The position numbers and the translations under genes are program-made. Shown here one piece after another: positions 45,998 through 54,651 of a stretch of 64,000 bases of DNA (the stretch's first letter is position 1; every line of letters begins with the position of its first letter). This DNA comes from Polaribacter aquimarinus (GTDB lineage: Bacteria; Bacteroidota; Bacteroidia; Flavobacteriales; Flavobacteriaceae). The stretch covers positions 124,001-188,000 of the forward strand of contig NZ_QFFG01000004.1 in the NCBI RefSeq assembly GCF_003129485.1, read 5' to 3'. The notes beneath the pieces were generated by a model that saw nothing but the letters and a program-made list of their open reading frames with translations, was not told where the DNA came from and made no database searches.

Positions 45998-46030
45998 ACA
46001 AAACCCAAAAGCTTATAAACTTCTGGGTTT
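45998..46030 (-). terminator. Probable terminator after ppdK (minus strand)
   Basis: AAACCCAAAAG (46001-46011) and CTTCTGGGTTT (46020-46030) form a stem with one mismatch. On the minus strand the stem is followed by GTTTTGTTTT. Confidence 0.55.
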
Positions 46031-46058
46031 CTTCATCAATTTTTATATTATGGAAATA

Positions 46059-48788
46059 TTATTGAATTGATTTAATAGTAGCCTGCGCAGACACCAATCT
46101 TGCAATTGGCACTCTAAAAGGTGAACAGCTTACATAATCCATTCCTGAATTATAACAGAATTCTACTGAACTTGGTTCTCCTCCATGTTCTCCACAAATA
46201 CCAACTTTTAAATTTGGTTTAGTATTTCTACCTCTTTCTGTTGCCATTTTAACCAATTGCCCTACTCCTTCTTGATCTAAAATTTCAAAAGGGTCATTTT
46301 TAAGAATTCCTTTTTCAATATAAATAGGTAAAAATTTTCCTGCGTCATCACGAGAATATCCAAATGTCATTTGTGTTAAATCGTTTGTTCCAAATGAAAA
46401 GAAATCTGCTTTTTCTGCGATTTTATCCGCCATTAAAGCTGCTCTTGGAACTTCGATCATGGTTCCAACAAAGTACTCTACTGTTTCATTTCGTTCTTTA
46501 AATATACCTTTTGCAGTAGCTCTTACTATTTTCTCTTGAGCTTCAAATTCTTTTACAGTTCCTACCAGAGGAATCATTATTTCTGGTTTACAAATTATAC
46601 CTCTCTCTTTTAAATTTAAAGCAGCCTCAATAATTGCTCTCGATTGCATTTCTGTAATCTCAGGATAAGTATTTCCCAACCTACATCCCCTATGACCTAA
46701 CATTGGATTGAATTCCTCTAGTTCTGCTACTTTATTCTTAACCGCTTGTAAAGAAATATGCATTTCATCAGCTAAATCTTTTTGAGTTGCCAATTGATGA
46801 GGCACAAACTCATGTAATGGTGGGTCTAGCAAACGAATGGTTACAGGTAAACCTTGCATTGCTTCAAAAATACCCTCAAAATCTTCACGTTGCATTGGTA
46901 ATAAGTCTTCTAAAGCTAATTTCCTACCTTTTACAGTGTTTGCTAAAATCATTTCACGCATTGCCTTAATTCTGTCAATGTCAAAAAACATATGTTCAGT
47001 TCTTGTTAATCCAATACCTTGAGCCCCGAAAGTACGAGCAATTCTTGCATCTTTAGGACTATCTGCGTTGGTTCTTACTTTCATAACAGCATATTTGTTA
47101 GAAAGCTTCATTAACTCCGCAAACTCACCACTCAATTCTGGTTCCATTGTTGCTACTTTTCCTTCAATGATGTTCCCAGTAGAACCATTTAATGAAATCC
47201 AATCTCCATCATGATACTCAATACCATCTACCATTAAAATACGTCTCTTATAATTAATTTTTAAAGCACCAGCGCCAGAAATACAGCATTTACCCATTCC
47301 ACGAGCTACAACAGCAGCATGAGAGGTCATACCTCCTCTTGCTGTTAAAATTCCTTTGGCAATATTCATACCTTCTAAATCTTCAGGTGACGTTTCAATT
47401 CTCACTAAAATACTGTTTTTGTATTTAGCTGCCTCGTCTGCAAAAAATACAATTTTACCTGTTGCTGCTCCAGGTGACGCTGGTAAACCTTGAGCAATTA
47501 CGTTTGCACTTTTTAAGGCATTTGCATCGAATATTGGGTGTAATAATTCATCCAATTTATTGGGTTCTACCATAAGTAATGCTTCTTTCTCATCAATCAT
47601 TCCCTCTTTTAGCAAATCCATAGCTATTTTAACCATAGCAGCACCTGTACGTTTTCCGTTTCTAGTTTGCAATATCCAAAGTTTACCATCTTGCATCGTA
47701 AACTCCATATCTTGCATATCTCTATAATGTTTTTCTAAAATATCTTGATAGGTATTTAATTCATTAAAAATCGATGGCATCAACTCTTCTAAAGAAGGAT
47801 AATTTTCTATTCTATCTACCTCCTCAACTTTCGCTAATTCTGCCCAACGTTTAGAGCCTAATTTTGTAATTTGTTGTGGAGTTCTAACCCCTGCCACAAC
47901 ATCCTCACCTTGCGCATTGATTAAATATTCTCCATTAAACACATTTTCTCCAGTACCTGCATCTCTAGTAAAGCAAACTCCAGTTCCAGAGTTTTCGCCC
48001 ATATTTCCATACACCATTGCTTGCACATTTACAGCTGTTCCCCATTCTGCTGGGTAACCGTTCATAGCTCTGTAATACACAGCTCTATCTCCATTCCAAC
48101 TATTAAAAACAGCGATAATAGCTCCCCAAAGTTGATCCCAAGGATTGGTTGGAAAATCATTTCCTGTTCTTTTTTTAACGGCTGCTTTAAAATCAAAAAC
48201 TAAATCTTTTAAATCTTGTATGGTAAACTCGGTATCTAATTCTATGCCTCTTTTTTCTTTTAGGTTTTCCATGATTTCTTCAAAAGGATCAATATCATCT
48301 TTTGAAGCTGGTTTCATTCCTAAAACAACACCACCATACATTTGTATAAAGCGCCTGTAAGAGTCCCAGGCAAATTGTTGGTTATTGGTCTTTTTTGCCA
48401 ACCCTAAAACTACTTCATCATTCATTCCTAAATTAAGCACAGTATCCATCATTCCTGGCATAGATACTCTAGCCCCTGATCTTACAGAGATTAATAAAGG
48501 ATTTTTTTTGTCGCCAAATTTAGTCCCCATTAAAGTTTCAATATTTTCTATAGATTCTTCAACTTCTCTTTTAATTAAATTAACAACCGTATCTTTTCCT
48601 AATAAGTTATACTCTGTACAAACTTCTGTGGTGATTGTAAATCCTGGAGGAACCGGAATTCCTATTAAGCTCATTTCTGCCAAATTTGCTCCTTTTCCTC
48701 CTAAAAGATTTTTCATTGTACTGTTTCCGTCTGCAGATTTATCCCCAAATTTATACACACGGGATTTTACTTCTTGTAATATTTCCAT
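46059..48788 (-). CDS. ppdK: Pyruvate, phosphate dikinase
   Basis: A 909-aa enzyme that interconverts pyruvate, ATP and Pi with PEP, AMP and PPi. The N-terminal ATP-grasp domain starts with LLGGKGANLAEMSLIGIPVP near 28-47 and contains VRSGARVSMPGMMDTVLNLG near 101-120. The phosphohistidine domain carries GGMTSHAAVVARGMGKCCIS with His490. The PEP-binding barrel has RLLDPPLHEFVPH near 650 and the catalytic Cys motif KVGICGEHGGEP near 858-869. The reaction supports gluconeogenesis or PPi-using glycolysis. No regulatory protein gene is adjacent. A hairpin follows the stop. Confidence 0.96.
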   Translation of the reverse strand: MEILQEVKSRVYKFGDKSADGNSTMKNLLGGKGANLAEMSLIGIPVPPGFTITTEVCTEYNLLGKDTVVNLIKREVEESIENIETLMGTKFGDKKNPLLISVRSGARVSMPGMMDTVLNLGMNDEVVLGLAKKTNNQQFAWDSYRRFIQMYGGVVLGMKPASKDDIDPFEEIMENLKEKRGIELDTEFTIQDLKDLVFDFKAAVKKRTGNDFPTNPWDQLWGAIIAVFNSWNGDRAVYYRAMNGYPAEWGTAVNVQAMVYGNMGENSGTGVCFTRDAGTGENVFNGEYLINAQGEDVVAGVRTPQQITKLGSKRWAELAKVEEVDRIENYPSLEELMPSIFNELNTYQDILEKHYRDMQDMEFTMQDGKLWILQTRNGKRTGAAMVKIAMDLLKEGMIDEKEALLMVEPNKLDELLHPIFDANALKSANVIAQGLPASPGAATGKIVFFADEAAKYKNSILVRIETSPEDLEGMNIAKGILTARGGMTSHAAVVARGMGKCCISGAGALKINYKRRILMVDGIEYHDGDWISLNGSTGNIIEGKVATMEPELSGEFAELMKLSNKYAVMKVRTNADSPKDARIARTFGAQGIGLTRTEHMFFDIDRIKAMREMILANTVKGRKLALEDLLPMQREDFEGIFEAMQGLPVTIRLLDPPLHEFVPHQLATQKDLADEMHISLQAVKNKVAELEEFNPMLGHRGCRLGNTYPEITEMQSRAIIEAALNLKERGIICKPEIMIPLVGTVKEFEAQEKIVRATAKGIFKERNETVEYFVGTMIEVPRAALMADKIAEKADFFSFGTNDLTQMTFGYSRDDAGKFLPIYIEKGILKNDPFEILDQEGVGQLVKMATERGRNTKPNLKVGICGEHGGEPSSVEFCYNSGMDYVSCSPFRVPIARLVSAQATIKSIQ

Positions 48789-49056
48789 AATATGTCTATT
48801 TAAAAATTATTAATCGCAACTTTGTCTTTAGTTGTTCTAAAAGTAACAGAAATCTAAAAAAATAAAAATGATAAAAATCATAAAATGAGTATCTTACACT
48901 ACAACTAAAGCTATATTAAACAAACGGTATTCACTTTTGGTTATTCCTTAATTTTTTCTTTAAAAAAGATAAGAATCTTTTAAAAATACTCTGAATGTGT
49001 CACAATTTAAGATATGAAATGTCATTAATGTGTAAACACTTAAAAAACTCAAAACA

Positions 49057-49842
49057 ATGAAAAAAAAAATTACTCTTATAGCATTGAGCTTATTTCTAGT
49101 TTCTACAATTGCATTTACTCAAAAAACAGTAAAAGCATCAGAAATTATGAAAGATATAAAGGCTAGTAAATCAATATCTATTACAAATTCTACAATTGTG
49201 GGAGTTTTAGATTTTACTTATATGGATGAAGCTATGACCAAACTTCCAAAAAGAAAAAAGAATAGTTGGTGGAATGGTGATAATGACAACACCATAAAAA
49301 AACTAATAGATGTAAAAATTTCTTTTAAAAACTGCACATTTCAAGATGATGTTTTAGCTTATATTCCTGATGAGGACAGTGGTTATACATTTGTAGCAAG
49401 CTTTGAAGATATTGCTATTTTTAAAGACTGTAAATTTGAGCGTAAGGCAATGTTTAAATACTCTCGCTTTGAAAGAAACTCAGATTTCTCTGGAAGTTCT
49501 TTTGATGATGATAGCACATTTAAATATGCCAAGTTTGATCAAGATATTAGTTTTGCTAACACTACTTTCGATGAAGTTGCCACATTTAAATATGCTAAAT
49601 TTAGAAAGAATGTCAGTTTTTCTAACTCAGTTTTTAAAAATTCTGCTACTTTTAAATACACTCAATTTAATAATGGTGTTTCCTTTAAAAACACAAACTT
49701 CGAAGAAGATTTAAATATCAAGTACATGAAAGTCTCTGGAGATTTTAACATCTCTAACATGAAAGTTGCCTACGATATTGATTCTAAGTATACTAAAATT
49801 AACGGAAAAAGTTTCAGTAAATATTTAATTGATAAAAAATAG
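49057..49842 (+). CDS. Secreted pentapeptide-repeat-like protein (PF13576 type)
   Basis: A 261-aa protein with a signal peptide (ITLIALSLFLVSTIAFTQ). The first half contains TIVGVLDFTYMDEAM and a Lys-rich loop. Residues about 125-230 hold repeats with Phe at spacings of 5 and 6, so the period is 11 residues, as in TFKYAKFDQDISFANTTF then TFKYAKFRKNVSFSNSVF. This matches the pentapeptide_3 pattern and predicts a right-handed quadrilateral beta-helix. The underlying DNA repeats about every 66 bases. The final repeats decay (NIKYMKVSGDFNISNM). The location is periplasmic or surface; the function is unknown. A hairpin terminator follows at once. Confidence 0.8.
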   Translation: MKKKITLIALSLFLVSTIAFTQKTVKASEIMKDIKASKSISITNSTIVGVLDFTYMDEAMTKLPKRKKNSWWNGDNDNTIKKLIDVKISFKNCTFQDDVLAYIPDEDSGYTFVASFEDIAIFKDCKFERKAMFKYSRFERNSDFSGSSFDDDSTFKYAKFDQDISFANTTFDEVATFKYAKFRKNVSFSNSVFKNSATFKYTQFNNGVSFKNTNFEEDLNIKYMKVSGDFNISNMKVAYDIDSKYTKINGKSFSKYLIDKK

Positions 49843-49862
49843 GTATAAATACCTGTTTTTTA
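49841..49862 (+). terminator. Short terminator after the repeat protein
   Basis: AGGTAT / ATACCT form a short stem overlapping the stop codon region and are followed by GTTTTTTAT. Confidence 0.55.
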
Positions 49863-49932
49863 TATCTCAATTAATTTTAAATTGCACCAATATTGAAATG
49901 GGTTGGATTAGGGGCTAACCTGTAACAAAACT

Positions 49933-49968
49933 GGCTAACTGCTTTAAAAGTAGTTAGCCTATTTTTTT
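49933..49968 (+). terminator. Strong hairpin terminator upstream of the first acyl-CoA ligase
   Basis: GGCTAACTGC (49933-49942) pairs with GTAGTTAGCC (49950-49959) through one wobble and is followed by TATTTTTTT. It lies 65 bases before the ligase ATG and 91 bases after the previous stop. A second GGCTAAC, at 49913-49919, can compete for the same GTTAGCC. Confidence 0.65.
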
Positions 49969-50032
49969 ACTTAAATTTATTTTCAACTTTTAGTAAAAAT
50001 ACTTTATTATATTGTACTATTAATTTAATTTT

Positions 50033-51796
50033 ATGTACAACCAAGTTACTCGTCTTTTCGATTTTGCTTATTATCAACAAATAAACAAACCCATTAATAA
50101 GAGTTTTAATTTTAAGAAAAACGATGTTTGGCATTCCATTTCTACTCAAGAATATATTAATTCGGCTAATAAGGTTAGTGCTTCGTTACTTTCTCTGGGA
50201 GTAAAACCAAATGACAAAATTGCTGTAATTACTGAAAACAATAATCCTAATTGGCATATTTTAGATATCGGTGTATTACAAATTGGCGCTCAGAATATTC
50301 CACTTTACGCAACGCTATCAGAAAAAGATTACGAATATATTTTAAATCATTCTGATGCAAAATATTGTTTTGTTTCTAATAATGAAATTTATAAAAAAGT
50401 AAAATCTGTAGCATCAAAAACACAACTTAAAAACATTTATTCTCTAGAAGAATTTGAATCGGATTATGGATGGAATACTTTTCTTGAATTGGGCGAAAAA
50501 GAGAATCATCAACCTAAAATAGAAGAACTCAAACAAAAAGTAAAATCAGAAGATTTGGCTACTATTATATACACATCGGGTACCACAGGTACTCCAAAAG
50601 GAGTCATGCTTAGTCATAAAAATATTATTACTGCCGTTTTTGCCACAAAAGCATCTTTACAAAATATCGATAAAAACTCGATTCGAATTCTAAGTTACTT
50701 ACCCATATGTCATATTTTTGAAAGAGCTTCATCTTACTACAATCAATATAGAAGCGCCGAAACTTATTTTGCGGAAAGTTTAGAGAAAATTGGAGACAAT
50801 ATTAGAGAAGTGAAACCCCATTATTTAGCAGTTGTACCAAGGCTTTTAGAGAAAATATTTGATAAAATTGTAGATAAAGGCAGTAGCTTAAAAGGAGTAA
50901 AAAAATGGCTTTTCTTTTGGGCACTTGAACTTGGAGAAAAATTTGAACCTTATCATAAAAATGGTGCTTGGTATCATTTTAAATTAAGAATAGCTAACAA
51001 ACTTATTTTCTCAAAATGGAGAGCTGCATTAGGCAACCACATAGAATATATGGTTTCGGGTAGTGCTCCTCTACAGCCAAAACTAATTCGAATTTTTACA
51101 GCAGCAAACATCCCTATTTTTGAAGGTTATGGGATGACAGAAGCTGCACCAACAGGTTCTGTAAACGATATGAGAAATCACAATTTTAAAATTGGAACTG
51201 TTGGTAAACCCTTAAAAGGCGTTATAATTAAAATTGCAGAAGATGGAGAGATTTTGATGAAGGGTGATAATATTATGATGGGATATTACAAACAACCCGA
51301 ACTTACTAAAAAAACAATTATTGAGGGCTTTTTACACACAGGTGATATAGGTATTATAGATGATGAGGGCTTTTTAAAAATCACTGATCGAAAAAAAGAA
51401 ATTTTCAAAACTTCTGGTGGTAAATATATTGTACCTGCGGCCTTAGAAAGCGAATTTAAACAATCTCGTTTTATAGAACAGATTATGGTAATTGGTGAAG
51501 CCCAAAAAATGCCAGCTGCCTTAATTCAGATAAATTTTGAGTTTGTAAAAGAATGGGCAAAAAGACATAATCACAAGATTGTAGATGTAACTACCGACAA
51601 GAAACTGATTAAACGAATTCAAAAAGAAGTTAATTTTTACAATCAAAAATTTGGGAAATGGGAACAAATTAAGAAGTTTCAAATTACTCCAAATGAATGG
51701 ACTATTGACGATGGTCACCTCACACCTACTATGAAAATGCGTAGAAAAATCATTTTAGAAAAATATCAAAAATTGTATCAAAAAATTTATAATTAA
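50033..51796 (+). CDS. Long-chain acyl-CoA synthetase (AMP-dependent ligase), copy 1
   Basis: A 587-aa ANL-superfamily ligase that activates fatty acids with ATP and CoA. The P-loop is YTSGTTGTPKGVMLSHKN near 180-197, the A5 motif is GYGMTEAAP near 365-373, the LTP/TGD region is FLHTGDIGIIDDEGFLK near 437-453, and the lysine loop DRKKEIFKTSGGKY near 457-470 follows; the last catalytic Lys is in LTPTMKMRRK near 565-574. It is a close paralogue of the next gene (shared RLFDF.YYQ start, KFGKWEQIK, LTPTMKM). It is 97 bases upstream of the second copy. Confidence 0.88.
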   Translation: MYNQVTRLFDFAYYQQINKPINKSFNFKKNDVWHSISTQEYINSANKVSASLLSLGVKPNDKIAVITENNNPNWHILDIGVLQIGAQNIPLYATLSEKDYEYILNHSDAKYCFVSNNEIYKKVKSVASKTQLKNIYSLEEFESDYGWNTFLELGEKENHQPKIEELKQKVKSEDLATIIYTSGTTGTPKGVMLSHKNIITAVFATKASLQNIDKNSIRILSYLPICHIFERASSYYNQYRSAETYFAESLEKIGDNIREVKPHYLAVVPRLLEKIFDKIVDKGSSLKGVKKWLFFWALELGEKFEPYHKNGAWYHFKLRIANKLIFSKWRAALGNHIEYMVSGSAPLQPKLIRIFTAANIPIFEGYGMTEAAPTGSVNDMRNHNFKIGTVGKPLKGVIIKIAEDGEILMKGDNIMMGYYKQPELTKKTIIEGFLHTGDIGIIDDEGFLKITDRKKEIFKTSGGKYIVPAALESEFKQSRFIEQIMVIGEAQKMPAALIQINFEFVKEWAKRHNHKIVDVTTDKKLIKRIQKEVNFYNQKFGKWEQIKKFQITPNEWTIDDGHLTPTMKMRRKIILEKYQKLYQKIYN

Positions 51797-51842
51797 CCAT
51801 AAATATTATATTATTCTCAATAAAAAACTCTTATAATAAGTA

Positions 51843-51873
51843 TTTGTTAAATCAAGGGAATTTAACTAATTTG
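51843..51873 (+). promoter_or_regulatory. Possible promoter for the second acyl-CoA ligase
   Basis: TTTG (51843-51846) and TAATTTG (51867-51873) are 20 bases apart. This fits the Bacteroidota promoter apart from one missing base in the TAnnTTTG element. The ATG is 20 bases further on, which suggests the two ligases are transcribed independently. Confidence 0.4.
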
Positions 51874-51893
51874 CCTACTTCAAAATAAAATAT

Positions 51894-53669
51894 ATGGCAG
51901 TAGAAGTAACAAGACTATTCGATTTCCCTTATTATCAATTAGAAAAATACAATTTAGATAAAGCATTCATTTCTAAAACAAGTGGCGAATGGGAGAGTAT
52001 TTCTACAAAAGAATATATTGATAAAGCCAATCAAATTAGTAGAGGATTAATCAATTTAGGTGTAAAACCAAATGATAAAATTGCTGTAATTTCATCAACA
52101 AATAGAACAGAATGGAATATTTGTGATATTGGAGTTTTACAGACTGGTGCACAGAATGTTCCTATTTATCCAACTATTTCTAAAGAAGATTATGAGTATG
52201 TTTTAAATCACTCAGAATCTATTTATTGTTTTGTTTCTGATGATGAAGTACTTCAAAAAATCAACAAAATAAAAAAGAAAACCAAACTAAAAGCCATTTT
52301 TACTTTTGATGATATCAAAGGAGAAAAAAGTTGGAAAGAAGTTTTAGAGTCTGGAAAAGATGAAAGTAATCAAAATGTTGTTGAAGATCGAAAAGCCAAT
52401 GTAAAAGAAGATGATTTAGCTACTTTAATTTACACCTCTGGAACTACAGGAAAACCAAAAGGTGTAATGTTAAGCCATAAAAATATTGTTTCTAATGTTC
52501 TTAGTTCTTTCGAAAGAGTTCCTCTTGATAATGGCAAAGACAAAGGATTAAGTTTTCTACCTGTTTGTCATATTTTTGAAAGAATGATTCTTTATTTATA
52601 TCAATACTGTGGTGTATCTACATACTTTGCTGAATCTATAGAAAAACTTTCTGAAAATGCTCAAGAAATTAAACCAAATGTAATGACTGCTGTTCCACGC
52701 TTGTATGAAAAAATTTATGATAAAATAATTTTAAAAGGCGAAGCTTTATCTGGAATTAAAAAAGCATTATTCTTTTGGGCGGTAAATTTAGGCTTACAAT
52801 ATGAGCCAAATGGTGCAAATGGATGGTGGTATGAGAAAAAATTAAGTTTAGCTAAAAAACTTATTTTCTCTAAATGGCAAGCTGCTTTAGGAGGCGAATT
52901 AAAATTGATGGTTTCCGGTAGTGCAGCTCTACAGCAACGTTTAACTAGGGTTTTTACAGCTGCTGGAATGCCAATAATGGAAGGTTATGGATTAACGGAA
53001 ACTTCTCCTGTTGTTTCTGTTAACGATCAGAGAAATAACGGCTTTAAAGTAGGTACTGTTGGTAAAATAATTGATGGCGTTGAAGTAAAAATAGCAGAGA
53101 ATGGAGAAATACTTGTTAAAGGGCCAAACGTAATGCAAGGTTACTATAAAGATGAAGAAAGAACAAATAATGTAATAAAAAATGGATATTTCCATACTGG
53201 TGATAAAGGAAAAATTGATGAAGATGGATTCTTAAAAATAACCGGAAGAACCAAGGAAATGTTTAAAACATCAGGTGGCAAATATGTTGTTCCTCCATTA
53301 TTAGAAGGAGAGTTAAAACAATCTTTATTTATAGAACAAGTAATGGTTATTGGTGAAGGTGAGAAAATGCCTGCAGCCATTATTCAACCAAATTTTGAGT
53401 TTCTTAGAGATTGGATTAAACATAAAGAATTACAGATTGGAGATTCTAATGAAGAAATTATTGCCTCTGATAGAATTATAAAAAGAATTCAAAAAGAAGT
53501 AGATAAATGTAATAAAAACTTTGGAAAATGGGAACAAATTAAGCGTTTCGAACTTACACCAGATGTTTGGTCTATAGATGAAGGGCATTTAACACCTACT
53601 ATGAAAATGAAACGTGCTGTGATTAAGAAAATTTATCAAAATTTATATGATAAAATTTATAAAGAGTAA
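51894..53669 (+). CDS. Long-chain acyl-CoA synthetase (AMP-dependent ligase), copy 2
   Basis: A 591-aa ligase with the same motifs as its neighbour: YTSGTTGKPKGVMLSHKN near 180-197, GYGLTETSPVVSVND near 364-378, FHTGDKGKIDEDGFLKITGR near 438-457, and LTPTMKMKRAVIK at the C terminus. The A5 motif keeps TETSP, whereas copy 1 has TEAAP, which lines the acyl pocket and may alter specificity. The two copies share their start, length and C-terminal end, so a tandem duplication followed by divergence is the simplest explanation. It has no signal peptide. Confidence 0.9.
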   Translation: MAVEVTRLFDFPYYQLEKYNLDKAFISKTSGEWESISTKEYIDKANQISRGLINLGVKPNDKIAVISSTNRTEWNICDIGVLQTGAQNVPIYPTISKEDYEYVLNHSESIYCFVSDDEVLQKINKIKKKTKLKAIFTFDDIKGEKSWKEVLESGKDESNQNVVEDRKANVKEDDLATLIYTSGTTGKPKGVMLSHKNIVSNVLSSFERVPLDNGKDKGLSFLPVCHIFERMILYLYQYCGVSTYFAESIEKLSENAQEIKPNVMTAVPRLYEKIYDKIILKGEALSGIKKALFFWAVNLGLQYEPNGANGWWYEKKLSLAKKLIFSKWQAALGGELKLMVSGSAALQQRLTRVFTAAGMPIMEGYGLTETSPVVSVNDQRNNGFKVGTVGKIIDGVEVKIAENGEILVKGPNVMQGYYKDEERTNNVIKNGYFHTGDKGKIDEDGFLKITGRTKEMFKTSGGKYVVPPLLEGELKQSLFIEQVMVIGEGEKMPAAIIQPNFEFLRDWIKHKELQIGDSNEEIIASDRIIKRIQKEVDKCNKNFGKWEQIKRFELTPDVWSIDEGHLTPTMKMKRAVIKKIYQNLYDKIYKE

Positions 53670-53770
53670 AAATCATTCTTTTATAGCCTTTCTAAATTGA
53701 AATGCTTTTTTAAATTTTACCATTTTAATTTTTGACATAAACTAATTTGAAAACATTTTCTTTTAAATCC

Positions 53771-54424
53771 CTAATGATTTTGGTGTTTCAATAATGCTGG
53801 AAACTTCTTTTTAAATCGATTTAATCTTGGAATTGAAACTGCTTTTACATAACCTTGGTTTGGGTTTCTTTTTTCAAAATTTTGATGATACTCTTCTGCT
53901 TTGTAAAATTTTTTAAACTTTTTAACCTCGGTTGCTATTTTACCACCATAAATATCCTTATTTAATCTGTAAATGGTTTTTTCTATAATTTGTTTTTCTT
54001 TGTCATTATTGTAAAATGCAATTGAACGGTATTGTGTTCCATAATCTGGATGTTGCCCATTTATAGTCGTAGGATTATGAGAACCAAAAAATACTTTTAC
54101 TAGAGTTTCAAAACTTACTTTTTTAGGGTTATAATACACTGCCACAGTTTCTGCATGTCCTGTTTTTCCCGTTCCAATTTTTTTATAAGTGGGATTTAAT
54201 GTATTGCCACCAGCGTAACCAGAAACTGCTTCTTCTACACCTTTTACGCTTTCAAAAATAGCTTCTACACACCAAAAACAACCACTAGCAAAATAAGCTA
54301 CTTTTGATTTTTTAGTTGGTATAAATTCTGTTTTAACTTCATTGTCATTTTTATTAAAAAAACCTAAACAAGAGAATATTAAAATTGATAATCCTACAGT
54401 AAAAATTGATCTAAAAATTTTCAT
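53771..54424 (-). CDS. msrA: Peptide methionine sulfoxide reductase MsrA, lipoprotein form
   Basis: A 217-aa protein: a lipoprotein signal (LSILIFSC, Cys19), then the MsrA domain with catalytic YFASGCFWCVEAIFESVKGV near 44-63, GHAETVAVYYNPKKV near 91-105 and QHPDYGTQYRSIAFYN near 124-139. It repairs S-methionine sulfoxide. After GCFWC there is no further Cys, so the second Cys of that motif must act as resolver, or another protein supplies the electron. The signal peptide places it outside the cytoplasm, probably on the envelope. The gene is divergent from dnaX. Confidence 0.9.
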   Translation of the reverse strand: MKIFRSIFTVGLSILIFSCLGFFNKNDNEVKTEFIPTKKSKVAYFASGCFWCVEAIFESVKGVEEAVSGYAGGNTLNPTYKKIGTGKTGHAETVAVYYNPKKVSFETLVKVFFGSHNPTTINGQHPDYGTQYRSIAFYNNDKEKQIIEKTIYRLNKDIYGGKIATEVKKFKKFYKAEEYHQNFEKRNPNQGYVKAVSIPRLNRFKKKFPALLKHQNH

Positions 54425-54600
54425 CTACAAATAATTATATTTTTTAATAGAAAACTGCACCAAGAGTAATTTAACCAACTCTTAGTACAATTTTCAGAAC
54501 TTTTAAAACGAAATTAATAATTCCGATGCTGTCTTAGACGAATTAATTACCTATAATTTACAACTTGTTTACAACTTTAGCATTTTGTTAAGAATACATG

Positions 54601-54631
54601 TTGCAGAAATCTTAATAGAACCTTATTTTTG
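54601..54631 (+). promoter_or_regulatory. Probable promoter for dnaX
   Basis: TTG (54601-54603) is followed after 20 bases by TATTTTTG (54624-54631), a full TAnnTTTG match. The start of transcription would be near 54638, downstream of the upstream GTG, which supports the ATG at 54652. Confidence 0.5.
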
Positions 54632-54651
54632 TTGTGAACTTTAACAAATCT

